Assembly (NCBI RefSeq): GCF_003418935.1 | Contig: NZ_QVMT01000002.1 | Location: 620,001-684,000, forward strand | DNA from: Emticicia sp. C21 | GTDB taxonomy: Bacteria; Bacteroidota; Bacteroidia; Cytophagales; Spirosomataceae | Length of the DNA stretch: 64,000 nucleotides | Reading direction: 5' to 3' | The notes under the pieces: generated by a model | What the model was told of the DNA's origin: nothing | The model's database searches: none | Seen by the model: the letters and a program-made list of their open reading frames with translations, nothing else | Shown here: positions 7,299 to 16,006 of the stretch, piece after piece | How the letters are laid out: each line of letters opens with the position of its first letter | Position numbering within the stretch: position 1 is the stretch's first letter | Position numbers and translations under genes: made by a program

Positions 7299-8834
7299 AT
7301 GCTACTGAAAGACAAGATATATGTGTTTGAATTGCGTGAGCAGTTTTTACAAAAGATTGTAGATGAATGGGAGGTGAAATGGCAGGAGGATTTTGATGAA
7401 TTTGTGAGTTTCGACGCCCTCAAAAGTAAGAATGCCTTTTTAGAGTCGCTTTTAGCCGATATAGAAGAAAATCTGCATCAGCAAAGAAATGGTCAGGCAA
7501 AGAAATACTTATTTAGTAAAGATTTTCTACGAAGATTCATTTTTGAGTATGGTGCCAGAGAAGTTCGTATCCAGACACACTCCCGTACAGCTATTGCTCT
7601 CTATTTAGGCTATAAAAACTGGGAAGATTTTGTAGAGCAAAACAAAGAAATTGATAATCAAACTGTTAATATCAACTACGTCAATGTCGACGAGTCTCTT
7701 CTGCCTGCGCTTAGTAAAACACAGCTAATTTCTTTAAATAATGAACCATACGCTGTTTTTCAGGAGGTAAAACCCAGGTCCGCAAAAAACCTGTTCAGAT
7801 TGTTGTATAGTATATTAACAATAATATTGATTGGGGTTGGTGGTTATTTTCTGTTCAATTGGTGGATAACCCGTCCCTTTTCTGCAGATGAACTTAAAAA
7901 TGTACAGTTTAAGATTATCAAAACAGTAGGGCAGTATCCACAAGCGGTGCGTATTATGTATGATCTGGGGAAGATAGATAGGGTACAGAATGTAGAGGTT
8001 GAGTTGGGCGTGGGCAAAATAGTTTCAATCAATAATATAATTGGTTACATAACAAAAAGTAATAAACTAAAAGATACTATTGCACAAACCTACTTTTATC
8101 CGGGTATCTATCAATTAAAACTTTTTGTGAATAATAGAGCAGTAAAAGAGCTTAAACATATAGTTTACTCTCACCCCAATAAATGGACAGCTTGGGGTAA
8201 TGGATTAGCTTATGAAAAATCATGGACTACTAATATCAGTACCGTAAAGAATTATATACAAGATGGAGTTTTTCATTTTGACCCAAAAGAATTACGAAAT
8301 GATATTAAAAGCGAAAACGATTATAGCAATGCTATTCATGCACTTACGCAAGATTTTGGGGTCAGAATGGATAGTATGACCTTTGAGGCCAGAATGAAGA
8401 ACCCTGAAAGCGAAGGGGGAGAAGGGTGTTATGATATGCATATAACAACAGGTGACAAAAATTTTAATTTTGTTAATGCGGGCTTTACTAGGTTTGGCTG
8501 CGCAGATTATGCTAAATTAACCGTAGGTAAAACGATTTTCAGAAGAATTACGGATCATCCTGGAAAAAATTATGATTTACATGAATTTGGCGTAAATCAG
8601 AATGAGTGGAATAATTTTAAAATAAAAATTCTGGGTGACATAATAGAAGTTTTTATTAATGATAAGTCGGTATTTAAAAATACCTATGAACGAAATAAAG
8701 ATTTTAGTGACTTAATAGATACCCGTTTTACCTTTAATGGTGCAGGCTCTATTGATTGGGTGAAAATCTCTAATTCTTATACCGGAAAAATCGTGTATCA
8801 GACTGATTTCAATGAAGAAGAAAAAACTCAGTAA
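7299..8834 (+). CDS. Membrane-spanning protein with cytoplasmic N-domain and extracytoplasmic C-domain
   Basis: 511 residues. The N-terminal 165 residues are soluble, with charged helices and the segment HSRTAIALYLGYKNWEDF (residues 94-111). That recalls a LGYxxWEDF module seen near the N-termini of Bacteroidota membrane proteins. One strong membrane segment is at about 166-190. The C-terminal 320 residues should lie outside the cytoplasm: a beta-rich PKD-like stretch (about 200-290), then a concanavalin-like fold (about 300-505) with MDSMTFEARMKNPES and a final IDWVKISN strand, as in LamG/DUF1080-type domains. It is divergent from LytTR. A sensing or signalling role is inferred from topology only. 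Confidence 0.6.
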   Translation: MLLKDKIYVFELREQFLQKIVDEWEVKWQEDFDEFVSFDALKSKNAFLESLLADIEENLHQQRNGQAKKYLFSKDFLRRFIFEYGAREVRIQTHSRTAIALYLGYKNWEDFVEQNKEIDNQTVNINYVNVDESLLPALSKTQLISLNNEPYAVFQEVKPRSAKNLFRLLYSILTIILIGVGGYFLFNWWITRPFSADELKNVQFKIIKTVGQYPQAVRIMYDLGKIDRVQNVEVELGVGKIVSINNIIGYITKSNKLKDTIAQTYFYPGIYQLKLFVNNRAVKELKHIVYSHPNKWTAWGNGLAYEKSWTTNISTVKNYIQDGVFHFDPKELRNDIKSENDYSNAIHALTQDFGVRMDSMTFEARMKNPESEGGEGCYDMHITTGDKNFNFVNAGFTRFGCADYAKLTVGKTIFRRITDHPGKNYDLHEFGVNQNEWNNFKIKILGDIIEVFINDKSVFKNTYERNKDFSDLIDTRFTFNGAGSIDWVKISNSYTGKIVYQTDFNEEEKTQ

Positions 8835-8900
8835 TAGCTCATTAATTTGATTATTGTATTTATAGAATCTCACTCGACATTTATATATCATCTCTATTAA

Positions 8901-10175
8901 ATGATAAACGAATTCTATCAAAAAGCCTTTGAACTCGATAAGAAAGATGAATTAGTTAGATTTAAAGAGGCATTTGTAAGCGAACCTAATACTATTTATC
9001 TCGATGGTAATTCTTTAGGGAAACTCCCAAAGAAAACCATTGTACAAACCAACGCTCTAGTAACCAATCAATGGGGCAAAGGATTAATTCGAAGCTGGAA
9101 CGACCATTGGATAGACTTGCCACAAAAAACAGCAACCAAATTAGCCCAGATAGTAGGTGCGCAGCCCGATGAAATATTTGTGGGTGATTCTACCTCTCTT
9201 AATCTCTACAAATTGGCTTTTGCGGCTTTAAACCTCAATCAGTCCAAAAAGAAAATCATTTCAGATAATCTCAACTTCCCGACTGATCTATACATCTTGC
9301 AGGGCTTGATTGAGCAGCAATTCAAAGACCATTCCTTAAAGATTATTGAAAGTCAGGATGGTATTACAGTTGATGAAAAACAGTTTGAAGAAGCAATAGA
9401 CAATCAAGTGGCTCTGGTAGTGCTAAGCCACGTAGTTTTCAAAAGTGCCTTTATGTATGATATGGCACATATCAATGACTTGGCACACCAGAAAGATGCC
9501 TTGTTTATCTGGGATTTAAGCCATTCAGTTGGTTCGGTACCTGTCAACCTGAATGAGTCAGGGGCAGATATGGCGGTGGGCTGTACCTACAAATACCTCA
9601 ATGGCGGCCCGGGTGCACCTGCTTTTTTGTATGTTCGTAAAGATTTACAAAAGCAGCTGCAAAGTCCTATCTGGGCATGGTTCAGCCATCAGGCACCTTT
9701 CGATTTTAGCCTTGACTATCAACCTAAAGATACTATTCAGCGCTTTGCAGTGGGTACTCCCTCGGTTTTATCATTAGCCGCTATTGAATCAGGCTTGGAT
9801 ATTACCTTAGAAGCAGGCATAGACCGTTTGCGCACCAAGAGCCAGCATCAAAGCGAGTTTCTGATTGAACTCATTCAGCAATTATTAGTGCCGCAAGGCT
9901 TTAGAATTGTTTCACCACTCAATGCCAATCAGAGGGGCTCTCATATTTCTATCAGCCACCCTGAGGGTTATCGTATTAGTCAGGCTATGATTAAGCCCAA
10001 TGACGAGTCAAAAGTGATTGTTCCCGATTTTCGTCCACCCGATAATATCAGATTAGGTATTGCGCCTTTATATAATACGTTTACCGAACTGGTTGATTGC
10101 GTAGAGCGTATCTGGAAGATTGTGGCGGAAGATCAATATAAGCAGTATAGCACCGAGAGACTAACTGTTACCTAA
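8901..10175 (+). CDS. kynU: Kynureninase
   Basis: PLP enzyme that splits kynurenine (or 3-hydroxykynurenine) to anthranilate (or 3-hydroxyanthranilate) and alanine in tryptophan catabolism. 424 residues, normal for the family. TIYLDGNSLGKLPK (31-44) is the family's N-terminal signature. GDSTSLNLYKL (95-105) contacts the cofactor. IWDLSHSVGSVPV (203-215) supplies the PLP-binding Asp. The lysine of CTYKYLNGGPGAP, K231, is the Schiff-base residue. No other kynurenine-pathway genes are adjacent, so it appears monocistronic. Confidence 0.95.
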   Translation: MINEFYQKAFELDKKDELVRFKEAFVSEPNTIYLDGNSLGKLPKKTIVQTNALVTNQWGKGLIRSWNDHWIDLPQKTATKLAQIVGAQPDEIFVGDSTSLNLYKLAFAALNLNQSKKKIISDNLNFPTDLYILQGLIEQQFKDHSLKIIESQDGITVDEKQFEEAIDNQVALVVLSHVVFKSAFMYDMAHINDLAHQKDALFIWDLSHSVGSVPVNLNESGADMAVGCTYKYLNGGPGAPAFLYVRKDLQKQLQSPIWAWFSHQAPFDFSLDYQPKDTIQRFAVGTPSVLSLAAIESGLDITLEAGIDRLRTKSQHQSEFLIELIQQLLVPQGFRIVSPLNANQRGSHISISHPEGYRISQAMIKPNDESKVIVPDFRPPDNIRLGIAPLYNTFTELVDCVERIWKIVAEDQYKQYSTERLTVT

Positions 10176-10267
10176 TAGCTTAAAATTTGTGCCAGACTTT
10201 ATAGACAAGATGAAAACATAAGTATAGGCTAATCGGTTAGATTCTAAAGAAGGTTAACACACAGCTT

Positions 10268-10762
10268 ATGCAAAAGACAAACGAACTCAAATCCAGGATA
10301 AACATTCTGGCCTATTATCAAATAGTTGGCGGTGCCGTAGGAATCATTTTTTTAGTCTGGATGATCGCAACAACCTTTCCTATTCAAGGGCTTAACATAT
10401 TGCTTTATCTGTTTATGGCTGTCTTTTTTGGCTTCTCTATTTATAGTGGGTGGCTACTCGTAGAAAAGCGAATAGAAATAGGCTTAACACTTTCAAAAAT
10501 CAATCAGATACTACAGATATTTGGTGTAGCCTTTGGTGGCTTTGCATATGAGTATGTGGCTGGAATTGCATTGATGCCGGGTATTGATTTAGAAGATGGA
10601 GCTAATATTACTTTCAATTTCTCATTATCTAAATTTGAATTGTATTTCAATAGTAGCAAAGATTTTGCAAGAGTTGAGTTCAATCTGGTAGCAATTTATC
10701 TGGTCTATTTCATTAGCAAATTGCAAGCTTCCATTGCCATTCGGAAACGACTGGATGTTTAA
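10268..10762 (+). CDS. Small four-helix membrane protein
   Basis: 164 residues, about four predicted membrane helices (20-40, 45-66, 78-103 and near 145-155) and a basic C-terminus. I do not recognise the family. It is 92 bases after kynureninase and has its own terminator at 10803, so it could be read through from kynU or stand alone. Confidence 0.6.
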   Translation: MQKTNELKSRINILAYYQIVGGAVGIIFLVWMIATTFPIQGLNILLYLFMAVFFGFSIYSGWLLVEKRIEIGLTLSKINQILQIFGVAFGGFAYEYVAGIALMPGIDLEDGANITFNFSLSKFELYFNSSKDFARVEFNLVAIYLVYFISKLQASIAIRKRLDV

Positions 10763-10802
10763 AACAAAGATAGATATTAGGCCGCCCGATTATATCACAT
10801 CA

Positions 10803-10834
10803 AGCTCTGACTTTTAGTAGTCAGGGCTTTTTTT
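10803..10834 (+). terminator. Rho-independent terminator
   Basis: AGCTCTGACT at 10803-10812 pairs with AGTCAGGGCT at 10819-10828 (one G-T wobble), with a 6-base loop and seven Ts after. It ends the 10268-10762 transcript. Confidence 0.85.
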
Positions 10835-10890
10835 ATTGATAAAGGTTGTCAACATGTAACATACATTGAGTTAATAAATTAGTTAAAATA

Positions 10891-10922
10891 TTTGTGTAAC
10901 CTAATTGTTACATATATATTTG
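10891..10922 (+). promoter_or_regulatory. Promoter of the ArsR/SRPBCC operon
   Basis: TTTG at 10891-10894 and TATATTTG at 10915-10922, separated by 20 bases, match the Bacteroidota -33/-7 promoter (TTTG, TAnnTTTG) exactly. Both boxes are overlapped or touched by the two palindromic operators described separately. The start codon at 10950 lies 27 bases after the -7 box. Confidence 0.8.
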
Positions 10923-10938
10923 TAACTGATTGGTTACA
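10895..10938. promoter_or_regulatory. Two tandem palindromic operators, TGTAACnnnnnnGTTACA
   Basis: Two perfect 18-base palindromes, TGTAAC-N6-GTTACA, lie at 10895-10912 and 10921-10938, with centres 26 bases apart. The first fills the gap between the -33 and -7 boxes and the second overlaps the -7 box end. This geometry predicts repression. The obvious binder is the ArsR-type protein encoded just downstream. Confidence 0.8.
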
Positions 10939-10949
10939 TAATTAAATTG

Positions 10950-11300
10950 ATGATGAGAAGAGATGTTTTTCAGGCCATAGCCGACCCTACCAGAAGAAAT
11001 ATTATTGGTTTAATAGCCAATCAACCCATGAATCTGAATACTATTGCTGAGGAGTTTGATATAAGTCGCCCTGCTATATCCAAACATATCAAGATTCTGA
11101 CCGAGTGTGGCCTGATTGTTATCAGGCAAGAGGGGAGAGAACGATATTGTGAGGCAAAACTGGACAAACTGAATGAGGTATCAGCATGGGCTGACCAGTA
11201 CCGTAAATTCTGGACAAATAAATTAGACGCTTTAGATATTTTCTTAAAACAAGATTCAATTCACAAAACAAATATAGAAAATGAACAATCAAGCGATTAA
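10950..11300 (+). CDS. ArsR-family autorepressor
   Basis: Winged-helix repressor of the ArsR/SdpR group, 116 residues from the ATG at 10950 (a TTG at 10947 and an ATG at 10953 are alternatives). The N-terminal FQAIADPTRRNIIGLI is diagnostic. The recognition helix is FDISRPAISKHIKIL, followed by the wing VIRQEGRERY. No Cys metal site is visible, as in the subgroup paired with SRPBCC proteins. It overlaps the next gene by 20 bases, so the two are translationally coupled. The double palindrome over its promoter suggests negative autoregulation. Confidence 0.92.
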   Translation: MMRRDVFQAIADPTRRNIIGLIANQPMNLNTIAEEFDISRPAISKHIKILTECGLIVIRQEGRERYCEAKLDKLNEVSAWADQYRKFWTNKLDALDIFLKQDSIHKTNIENEQSSD

Positions 11301-11712
11301 AGTCGAACGGGTCTACGATGCGCCTGTTCAGAAAGTCTGGGCAGCGCTTACCGAAAACTCACAACTGAAAGAATGGTATTTTAATTTTGAAGATTTTAAG
11401 CCCGAAGTAGGCTTTGAGTTTAAGTTCTATGGAGGCCCAGACGATGGCAAACAATACTTACACGTTTGTAAAATTACGGAAGTAATTAATGAAAAGAAAC
11501 TAGCCTATACCTGGCGATATGATGGGTATCAGGGTGATTCTCTGGTAAGTTTCGAACTATTCCCAGAGGGTAATAAAACAAAATTGGTATTAACACACGA
11601 AGGTCTTGAAAACTTTGACCAGACAAACCCGGATTTCGCCAGAGGAAACTTTGTAGAAGGCTGGAATTACATTGTGAATACCGGATTGAAAGAGTATTTG
11701 GAGAAAGAGTAA
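11281..11712 (+). CDS. SRPBCC / AHSA1-domain protein
   Basis: 143 residues forming one SRPBCC (Bet v1-like) ligand-binding domain: KVERVYDAPVQKVWAALTENSQLKEWY at the start, then the strands around KLAYTWRYDGY, and a final amphipathic helix after LENFDQTNPDF. ArsR–AHSA1 pairs are common and the ligand is usually unknown. It starts inside the end of the ArsR gene, and a strong terminator follows at 11725. Confidence 0.88.
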   Translation: MNNQAIKVERVYDAPVQKVWAALTENSQLKEWYFNFEDFKPEVGFEFKFYGGPDDGKQYLHVCKITEVINEKKLAYTWRYDGYQGDSLVSFELFPEGNKTKLVLTHEGLENFDQTNPDFARGNFVEGWNYIVNTGLKEYLEKE

Positions 11713-11724
11713 TTTTTATTTTTG

Positions 11725-11768
11725 ATAGTCTTATTCTTCCAATTTTTATGGAGAATAAGACTATTTAC
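11725..11768. terminator. Hairpin terminator after the ArsR operon
   Basis: ATAGTCTTATTCTTCC at 11725-11740 pairs with GGAGAATAAGACTAT at 11750-11764 with one mismatch and a short loop. T-rich flanks lie on both sides. 11769-11926 shows nothing further that I can name. Confidence 0.75.
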
Positions 11769-11926
11769 GGACATATATGCTTCATAGTTTAGATTTAACA
11801 ATATTTTTTGTTGAAAAACATTCATGCCAAAAGAAATTCTGAATAACTTCAATCCGTAGAACTAGTCTTCTAATAAAATCTCCTTTAAATATTTGAATTG
11901 TTGACTAATTAATTTATTCGCAAAGT

Positions 11927-13030
11927 ATGCTACGAAAATTGTACTGGGTTATATTATCGGCCGGTTTATTGGTGCTTGCCTGCTCTAAAGATGGGGTTTC
12001 TCCGCAAAAACAAAGTGGTGAAAATAAAATGCTTTCTTTTGCTTTTGCCGATTTAAATCCGGTTGTAAAAGGAGAGATAGATACTATAAGCAAAACGGTA
12101 AATGTTTGGGTGCCTTCAGGAATCGACTTAAAATCTCTCAAACCTACCATAGAAATTTCATCAGGTGCGAGTATCATTCCGGCTTCAGGTGTATCACAGG
12201 ATTTTACCAACCCCGTAGTTTATACGATTACTGCCGCGAATGGTAATAAGCAAGCCATTGCAGTAAATGTTAAAAGTAAACAAAGTACTTGTTTACTTGC
12301 AGAAGCTGAAATCACTGAACTTTATTCAGATGGAATGAAAAGAGTAAATAAGTTTTTTTATACTTATAATGCTTCTAATGTGCTTCAAAAGATTAAAGGA
12401 GTGCATAGTGTGGAAGGAAAAACATATTCAGATAGCGTATCCTTAAGTTATAATGAAACTGGTAAACTAGTCAAAATTACAAACAGCAGAGAGTTAATGG
12501 TTGACATTACCTATACTGGAAATGTAGCAGAAATAATTAGAACTTTTCCTGAAAATTTTAAATTAAGCTTATTAAATTTCACAACTTATACATTGAATAA
12601 CAAGGGCCAGGTAACTAAGCTTGAAGTAAGTCCATCAACGTACCTCAGGTATGAGTATAATGAAAAAGAACAATTGGAAAAAACTTATTTAGCTAACGGG
12701 GCTAAAGAATATTTATATAGAGTGTTTGAGTATGATGATAAGAAAAACCCGTATAAAGATATATGGGTGTCTACAATAACTTATACATTTTCCACCGATT
12801 TGCTAACTGGAATTCCAAAACAGCCAGTAATATTCTTTGATTATGGTTATCCTCAGGAAGTACAAGCAAATAATTGGAAAAAAACCACTTCCTATTATGA
12901 AGATGGGTCTATTGTCGGTTCAACAAATTATACTTATACATACAATGCCGATGGATACCCACTTACCATGACAAATAGTTCAGGCAGTGTTAAAACTGTA
13001 ATGAAATACAGCAATTGCAGTAATAACTAA
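11927..13030 (+). CDS. DUF5018-domain lipoprotein
   Basis: 367 residues. The signal peptide has the lipobox LVLAC, with acylated Cys19, so it is a lipoprotein. Residues 35-115 match DUF5018: MLSFAFADLNPVVKGEID, then LKPTIEISSGASIIPASG and FTNPVVYTITAANG. The C-terminal 250 residues are Tyr/Asn-rich with repeats such as YTYNADGYPLTMTN, like the YD-type sequences of secreted Bacteroidota proteins. Role unknown; probably envelope-surface binding. It stands alone. Confidence 0.75.
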   Translation: MLRKLYWVILSAGLLVLACSKDGVSPQKQSGENKMLSFAFADLNPVVKGEIDTISKTVNVWVPSGIDLKSLKPTIEISSGASIIPASGVSQDFTNPVVYTITAANGNKQAIAVNVKSKQSTCLLAEAEITELYSDGMKRVNKFFYTYNASNVLQKIKGVHSVEGKTYSDSVSLSYNETGKLVKITNSRELMVDITYTGNVAEIIRTFPENFKLSLLNFTTYTLNNKGQVTKLEVSPSTYLRYEYNEKEQLEKTYLANGAKEYLYRVFEYDDKKNPYKDIWVSTITYTFSTDLLTGIPKQPVIFFDYGYPQEVQANNWKKTTSYYEDGSIVGSTNYTYTYNADGYPLTMTNSSGSVKTVMKYSNCSNN

Positions 13031-13076
13031 AATCGGGAAAGAACTAATAAGAGTGTACCTCATAAAAGAAAACTCA

Positions 13077-13109
13077 TTGGTGTGATTAATCAAAATCTCC
13101 CTACCTTTA
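13077..13109 (+). promoter_or_regulatory. Candidate promoter of the MBL-fold gene
   Basis: TTG at 13077-13079 and TACCTTTA at 13102-13109 (one mismatch to TAnnTTTG), spaced 22 bases. The -7 box ends 22 bases before the ATG at 13132. Confidence 0.4.
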
Positions 13110-13131
13110 CGCCCACAATTTCTGATAGCTG

Positions 13132-13773
13132 ATGATACATATCCATTATTTTACATTCTCACCATTTGCCGAAAACACATATATACTTTGGGATGAAACC
13201 AAAGAAACAGTAATTATTGACCCGGGTTGTCTCGCGCAATATGAAAAAGAAGAATTAGCAGATTTTATTGCTGATAATCAACTCACGGTTAAGCACTTGC
13301 TGCAAACGCATACTCACCTCGACCATGTTTTTGGCAGTGCTTTTGTGAAACGGAAATTTGGGGTAAAAATGCTCATGCATAAAAACGAACTGCCTATATT
13401 GAGCAATGTAGAAAGTCGTTGCAATATGTGGGGCATTAAAGGCTATGAACCTGTTGAAGCCGATGGGTTTATTAATGAAGGAGATATTATTAAATTCGGT
13501 AATTCGGAATTAGAAATTCTATTTGTACCTGGTCATGCGCCCGGACATATCGCTTTTGTCAATCATGATCAGAAGTTTGTAATTGGGGGAGATGTACTTT
13601 TCAGAGGAAGCATTGGCCGTTACGATTTCCCGCTCTGTAGCTATACCGACTTAATGAATAGCATTCAAACCAAGTTCATGACTCTGGACGATGATTATAA
13701 GGTACATCCGGGACACAACGAGCCAACTACAATTGGCTTAGAGCGACGTACTAATCCTTATCTGAATCAATAA
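13132..13773 (+). CDS. MBL-fold metallo-hydrolase (glyoxalase II-like)
   Basis: 213 residues. Contains the metal-binding motif THTHLDH (H60, H62, D64, H65), a downstream GHAPGHIAF histidine and the final HPGHNEPT histidine, as in the YcbL/glyoxalase II-like group. These hydrolyse thioesters such as S-lactoylglutathione; the natural substrate here is unknown. It ends 1 base from the oppositely oriented DUF1801 gene. Confidence 0.88.
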   Translation: MIHIHYFTFSPFAENTYILWDETKETVIIDPGCLAQYEKEELADFIADNQLTVKHLLQTHTHLDHVFGSAFVKRKFGVKMLMHKNELPILSNVESRCNMWGIKGYEPVEADGFINEGDIIKFGNSELEILFVPGHAPGHIAFVNHDQKFVIGGDVLFRGSIGRYDFPLCSYTDLMNSIQTKFMTLDDDYKVHPGHNEPTTIGLERRTNPYLNQ

Positions 13774-13774
13774 A

Positions 13775-14167
13775 TTAAGCTTCTGCTTTTTTCTTCATAG
13801 ATTTGGTTTTGGCTTTTTTGAGATTTTCTTCTACTCTGAACAAAGTAATCTTTTTTATCAGATCGTAGGGGATAGGTTCATCTAACTGAAACTGGATAGA
13901 ACCTTTGCCTGTTTTATAAGGTGCGAGGTCTTCTTTAAAAGCTTCTGTTCCGGTTGGTGCCGGATAGAACCCGATATGATTTTTAAAAGCAGCAAAATAA
14001 ACCAGATTGCCTTTCAACACAAAAGTAGGCATAGCATATTTAATAGTTTCTGTAGCTTCTGGTGCAGAGGCATGAATAAGTGCTCTGATTTTCTCTAAAA
14101 TCTGCTGAATATCTTCTGGAAAACTACCGATGTATTCGTCGATGTTTTTTGCTGCGTTGTTTACCAT
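13775..14167 (-). CDS. DUF1801 / YdhG-like protein
   Basis: 130 residues from the ATG at 14167. A longer frame opens at 14215, but its extra hydrophobic residues lie outside the conserved domain. The domain begins IDEYIGSFPEDIQQILEKIRALI, followed by ETIKYAMPTFVLKGNLVYFAAFKNHIGFYP, both diagnostic of DUF1801 (frataxin-like fold, iron-chaperone-like). A Lys-rich tail ends the protein. Converges with the MBL gene with no room for a separate terminator. Confidence 0.85.
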   Translation of the reverse strand: MVNNAAKNIDEYIGSFPEDIQQILEKIRALIHASAPEATETIKYAMPTFVLKGNLVYFAAFKNHIGFYPAPTGTEAFKEDLAPYKTGKGSIQFQLDEPIPYDLIKKITLFRVEENLKKAKTKSMKKKAEA

Positions 14168-14300
14168 AAAAGTTAGTATTAATGATAGAGCGAAAATTGT
14201 AATTAACCTATTCAAAGATAGAAGTTTTTGGGTAAAGTTTTGGTTAAAAGAAAAATTTATGAGCTGAAATTATACGAAAAGAATTTAAACTAAAAAAGCT

Positions 14301-15056
14301 GTGATAAAAGCAAACTATATAGAAAACATAAAAATACTGCGCCAGAAAATTCCTGTTGGTGTAAGTGATGCGTTAAGAGCCCTTAAAACAACTTATGGGA
14401 ATGTAGAAGAAGCGGAGAATTTAATCAAAAAAGAATTCCTCAGTATTTTAATAGAGAAAACCGACGTAGATGCAGACATAGCGCAGAAGGCTTTAGTCAA
14501 AAATAAATTTGATATTGGTGCTTCTCTAATCGAAATTGAAAAACAGGTATATAGCAGTACTGAGTTAATTCTTAAGCGTTGTCTTAGAGAAAAAGAATAT
14601 GCTATAGAGTCAATACTCAAAGTAATAGAAAGGAAAATAGAAGCGACAATTCAGAAAGACCAGGAATTATGGATGTATGGTTGGTTTAATTTTGAATTGT
14701 TAAAGACTTTAGATTCTTATCTATTTAGTTTTGCGGCTATCGCCGAATGGCTTTCATTTGAAGATTGTGAGGATTTTTATTCTGCCATTGGATTTCATAC
14801 GCAAGAAGTAACAGAGCAAATTGAAATAGCTCTCCATTTGCCTGAAATAGCTGATCATATAAGAGTAAGTAATGAAAGGAGTACATACTTTTATGAAAAG
14901 TATAAAAATAAAAAAAATGGTTATAGTATTGCCTATGAGAAGCTTATAGAAGATGCTGCGTTCAAACAAGCTAAAGAAGGGTACTTTAATAATAAAAGAC
15001 TATTGATTAACAGTCTATATGAGTTTGTAAAGACACATATAAATCAGTTTCCATAG
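14301..15056 (+). CDS. Protein with EF-Ts/UBA-like N-terminal domain
   Basis: 251 residues from a GTG start. Residues 10-45 (ILRQKIPVGVSDALRALKTTYGNVEEAENLIKK) look like the UBA-type N-domain of elongation factor Ts, which has the pattern LRxxTGAGxxDCKKAL...GD. A second, weaker UBA-like helix set may follow (ADIAQKALVKNKFDIGASLI). The remainder is helical and acidic with no motif I recognise. It is not the true tsf gene, as the EF-Ts core is missing. Function unknown. Confidence 0.55.
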   Translation: MIKANYIENIKILRQKIPVGVSDALRALKTTYGNVEEAENLIKKEFLSILIEKTDVDADIAQKALVKNKFDIGASLIEIEKQVYSSTELILKRCLREKEYAIESILKVIERKIEATIQKDQELWMYGWFNFELLKTLDSYLFSFAAIAEWLSFEDCEDFYSAIGFHTQEVTEQIEIALHLPEIADHIRVSNERSTYFYEKYKNKKNGYSIAYEKLIEDAAFKQAKEGYFNNKRLLINSLYEFVKTHINQFP

Positions 15057-15102
15057 TATCCTGTTGAGAACCATTTTATTTGGGCATTTACTATCATAAT
15101 AG

Positions 15103-15756
15103 CTAAGGTGTTCTTTCATTGCCGGTAAGTAAATAGAATCCCATAAAAAGCAGAATAACAGGTATAAGTATAAGCAAAACAGCTAAAATTATATTGAGTA
15201 TAGCTTTATTAAATGAAAATTGTTGCGCTGTAGCAATACCTATAACTAATATTCTTAATGTGATAAAGCTCAGTAAAACTTGAATCAAGGCGAAGAAATA
15301 TCCTAAATATTCAGAAAGCTCATTGCTTTCAAGCATAGATTCACTTCTAAAGACGTTTTCACCAAATGTAATTATTCTAAGCAGAAAGATAATTAGCAGA
15401 AAAATACTCGGAATACTTGCCCAGGCAACAATGTTTCTTATTTCTTTTTTCTTTGATTTCCCCCCAATTCGTTGACCAGTAAAATCAATACCAAAGGAAT
15501 ACAAGTACATAAATAAATATCCAGAAATTCCACCGATTATAATTGCCGAAAGTATAATATTATCAAGAGATTGACTATCGCCATAATGATTTAATTCAGC
15601 TCTTTCAAAAGCTTTTTCCACACTTACAAGAAAGAACGAAATATGCACAATCTCTTTTCTATCCCATAAAATTATATCTCGGAATGCTTCTTTCGGGTTA
15701 GTAAAGAGATATTGAATGAGTTCAGACACACTATACTTGCTCTCGTTAATTTCCAT
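15103..15756 (-). CDS. YIP1-family membrane protein
   Basis: 217 residues with a soluble N-terminus (to about 70) and five hydrophobic segments. The pattern IGGISGYLFMYLYSFGIDFTGQRIGGKSKKKEIRNIVAWASIPSI is typical of the YIP1 family. No enzymatic motif is visible. Monocistronic, convergent with the UBA-like gene. Confidence 0.6.
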   Translation of the reverse strand: MEINESKYSVSELIQYLFTNPKEAFRDIILWDRKEIVHISFFLVSVEKAFERAELNHYGDSQSLDNIILSAIIIGGISGYLFMYLYSFGIDFTGQRIGGKSKKKEIRNIVAWASIPSIFLLIIFLLRIITFGENVFRSESMLESNELSEYLGYFFALIQVLLSFITLRILVIGIATAQQFSFNKAILNIILAVLLILIPVILLFMGFYLLTGNERTP

Positions 15757-15946
15757 TTTTATTCATGTTAATATTTTAACCCAAATATATTCTAAATTTT
15801 TATTTGCTGGAATCGCTTATCTAAAACTTCTATTGCAGAGCAAGGTAGGCGATTCATACGATTCTTGTTATGTATAGTTTCTGTATAACCAATTTTTCTT
15901 ATTTAAAATAATTCTAAATAAGCTCGCCTTTCCAAATTTTCTCTCT

Positions 15947-15954
15947 TACCTTTG
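15947..15954 (+). promoter_or_regulatory. -7 box TACCTTTG before the TonB-dependent receptor
   Basis: Exact TAnnTTTG match 52 bases before the ATG at 16007. No clear -33 TTG at the expected distance. The rest of 15757-16006 is AT-rich with no gene. Confidence 0.5.
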
Positions 15955-16006
15955 TGGCTCACTCTTACATAAGTACAACAAACACATAACCTAGCAACCA
16001 ACTTTT

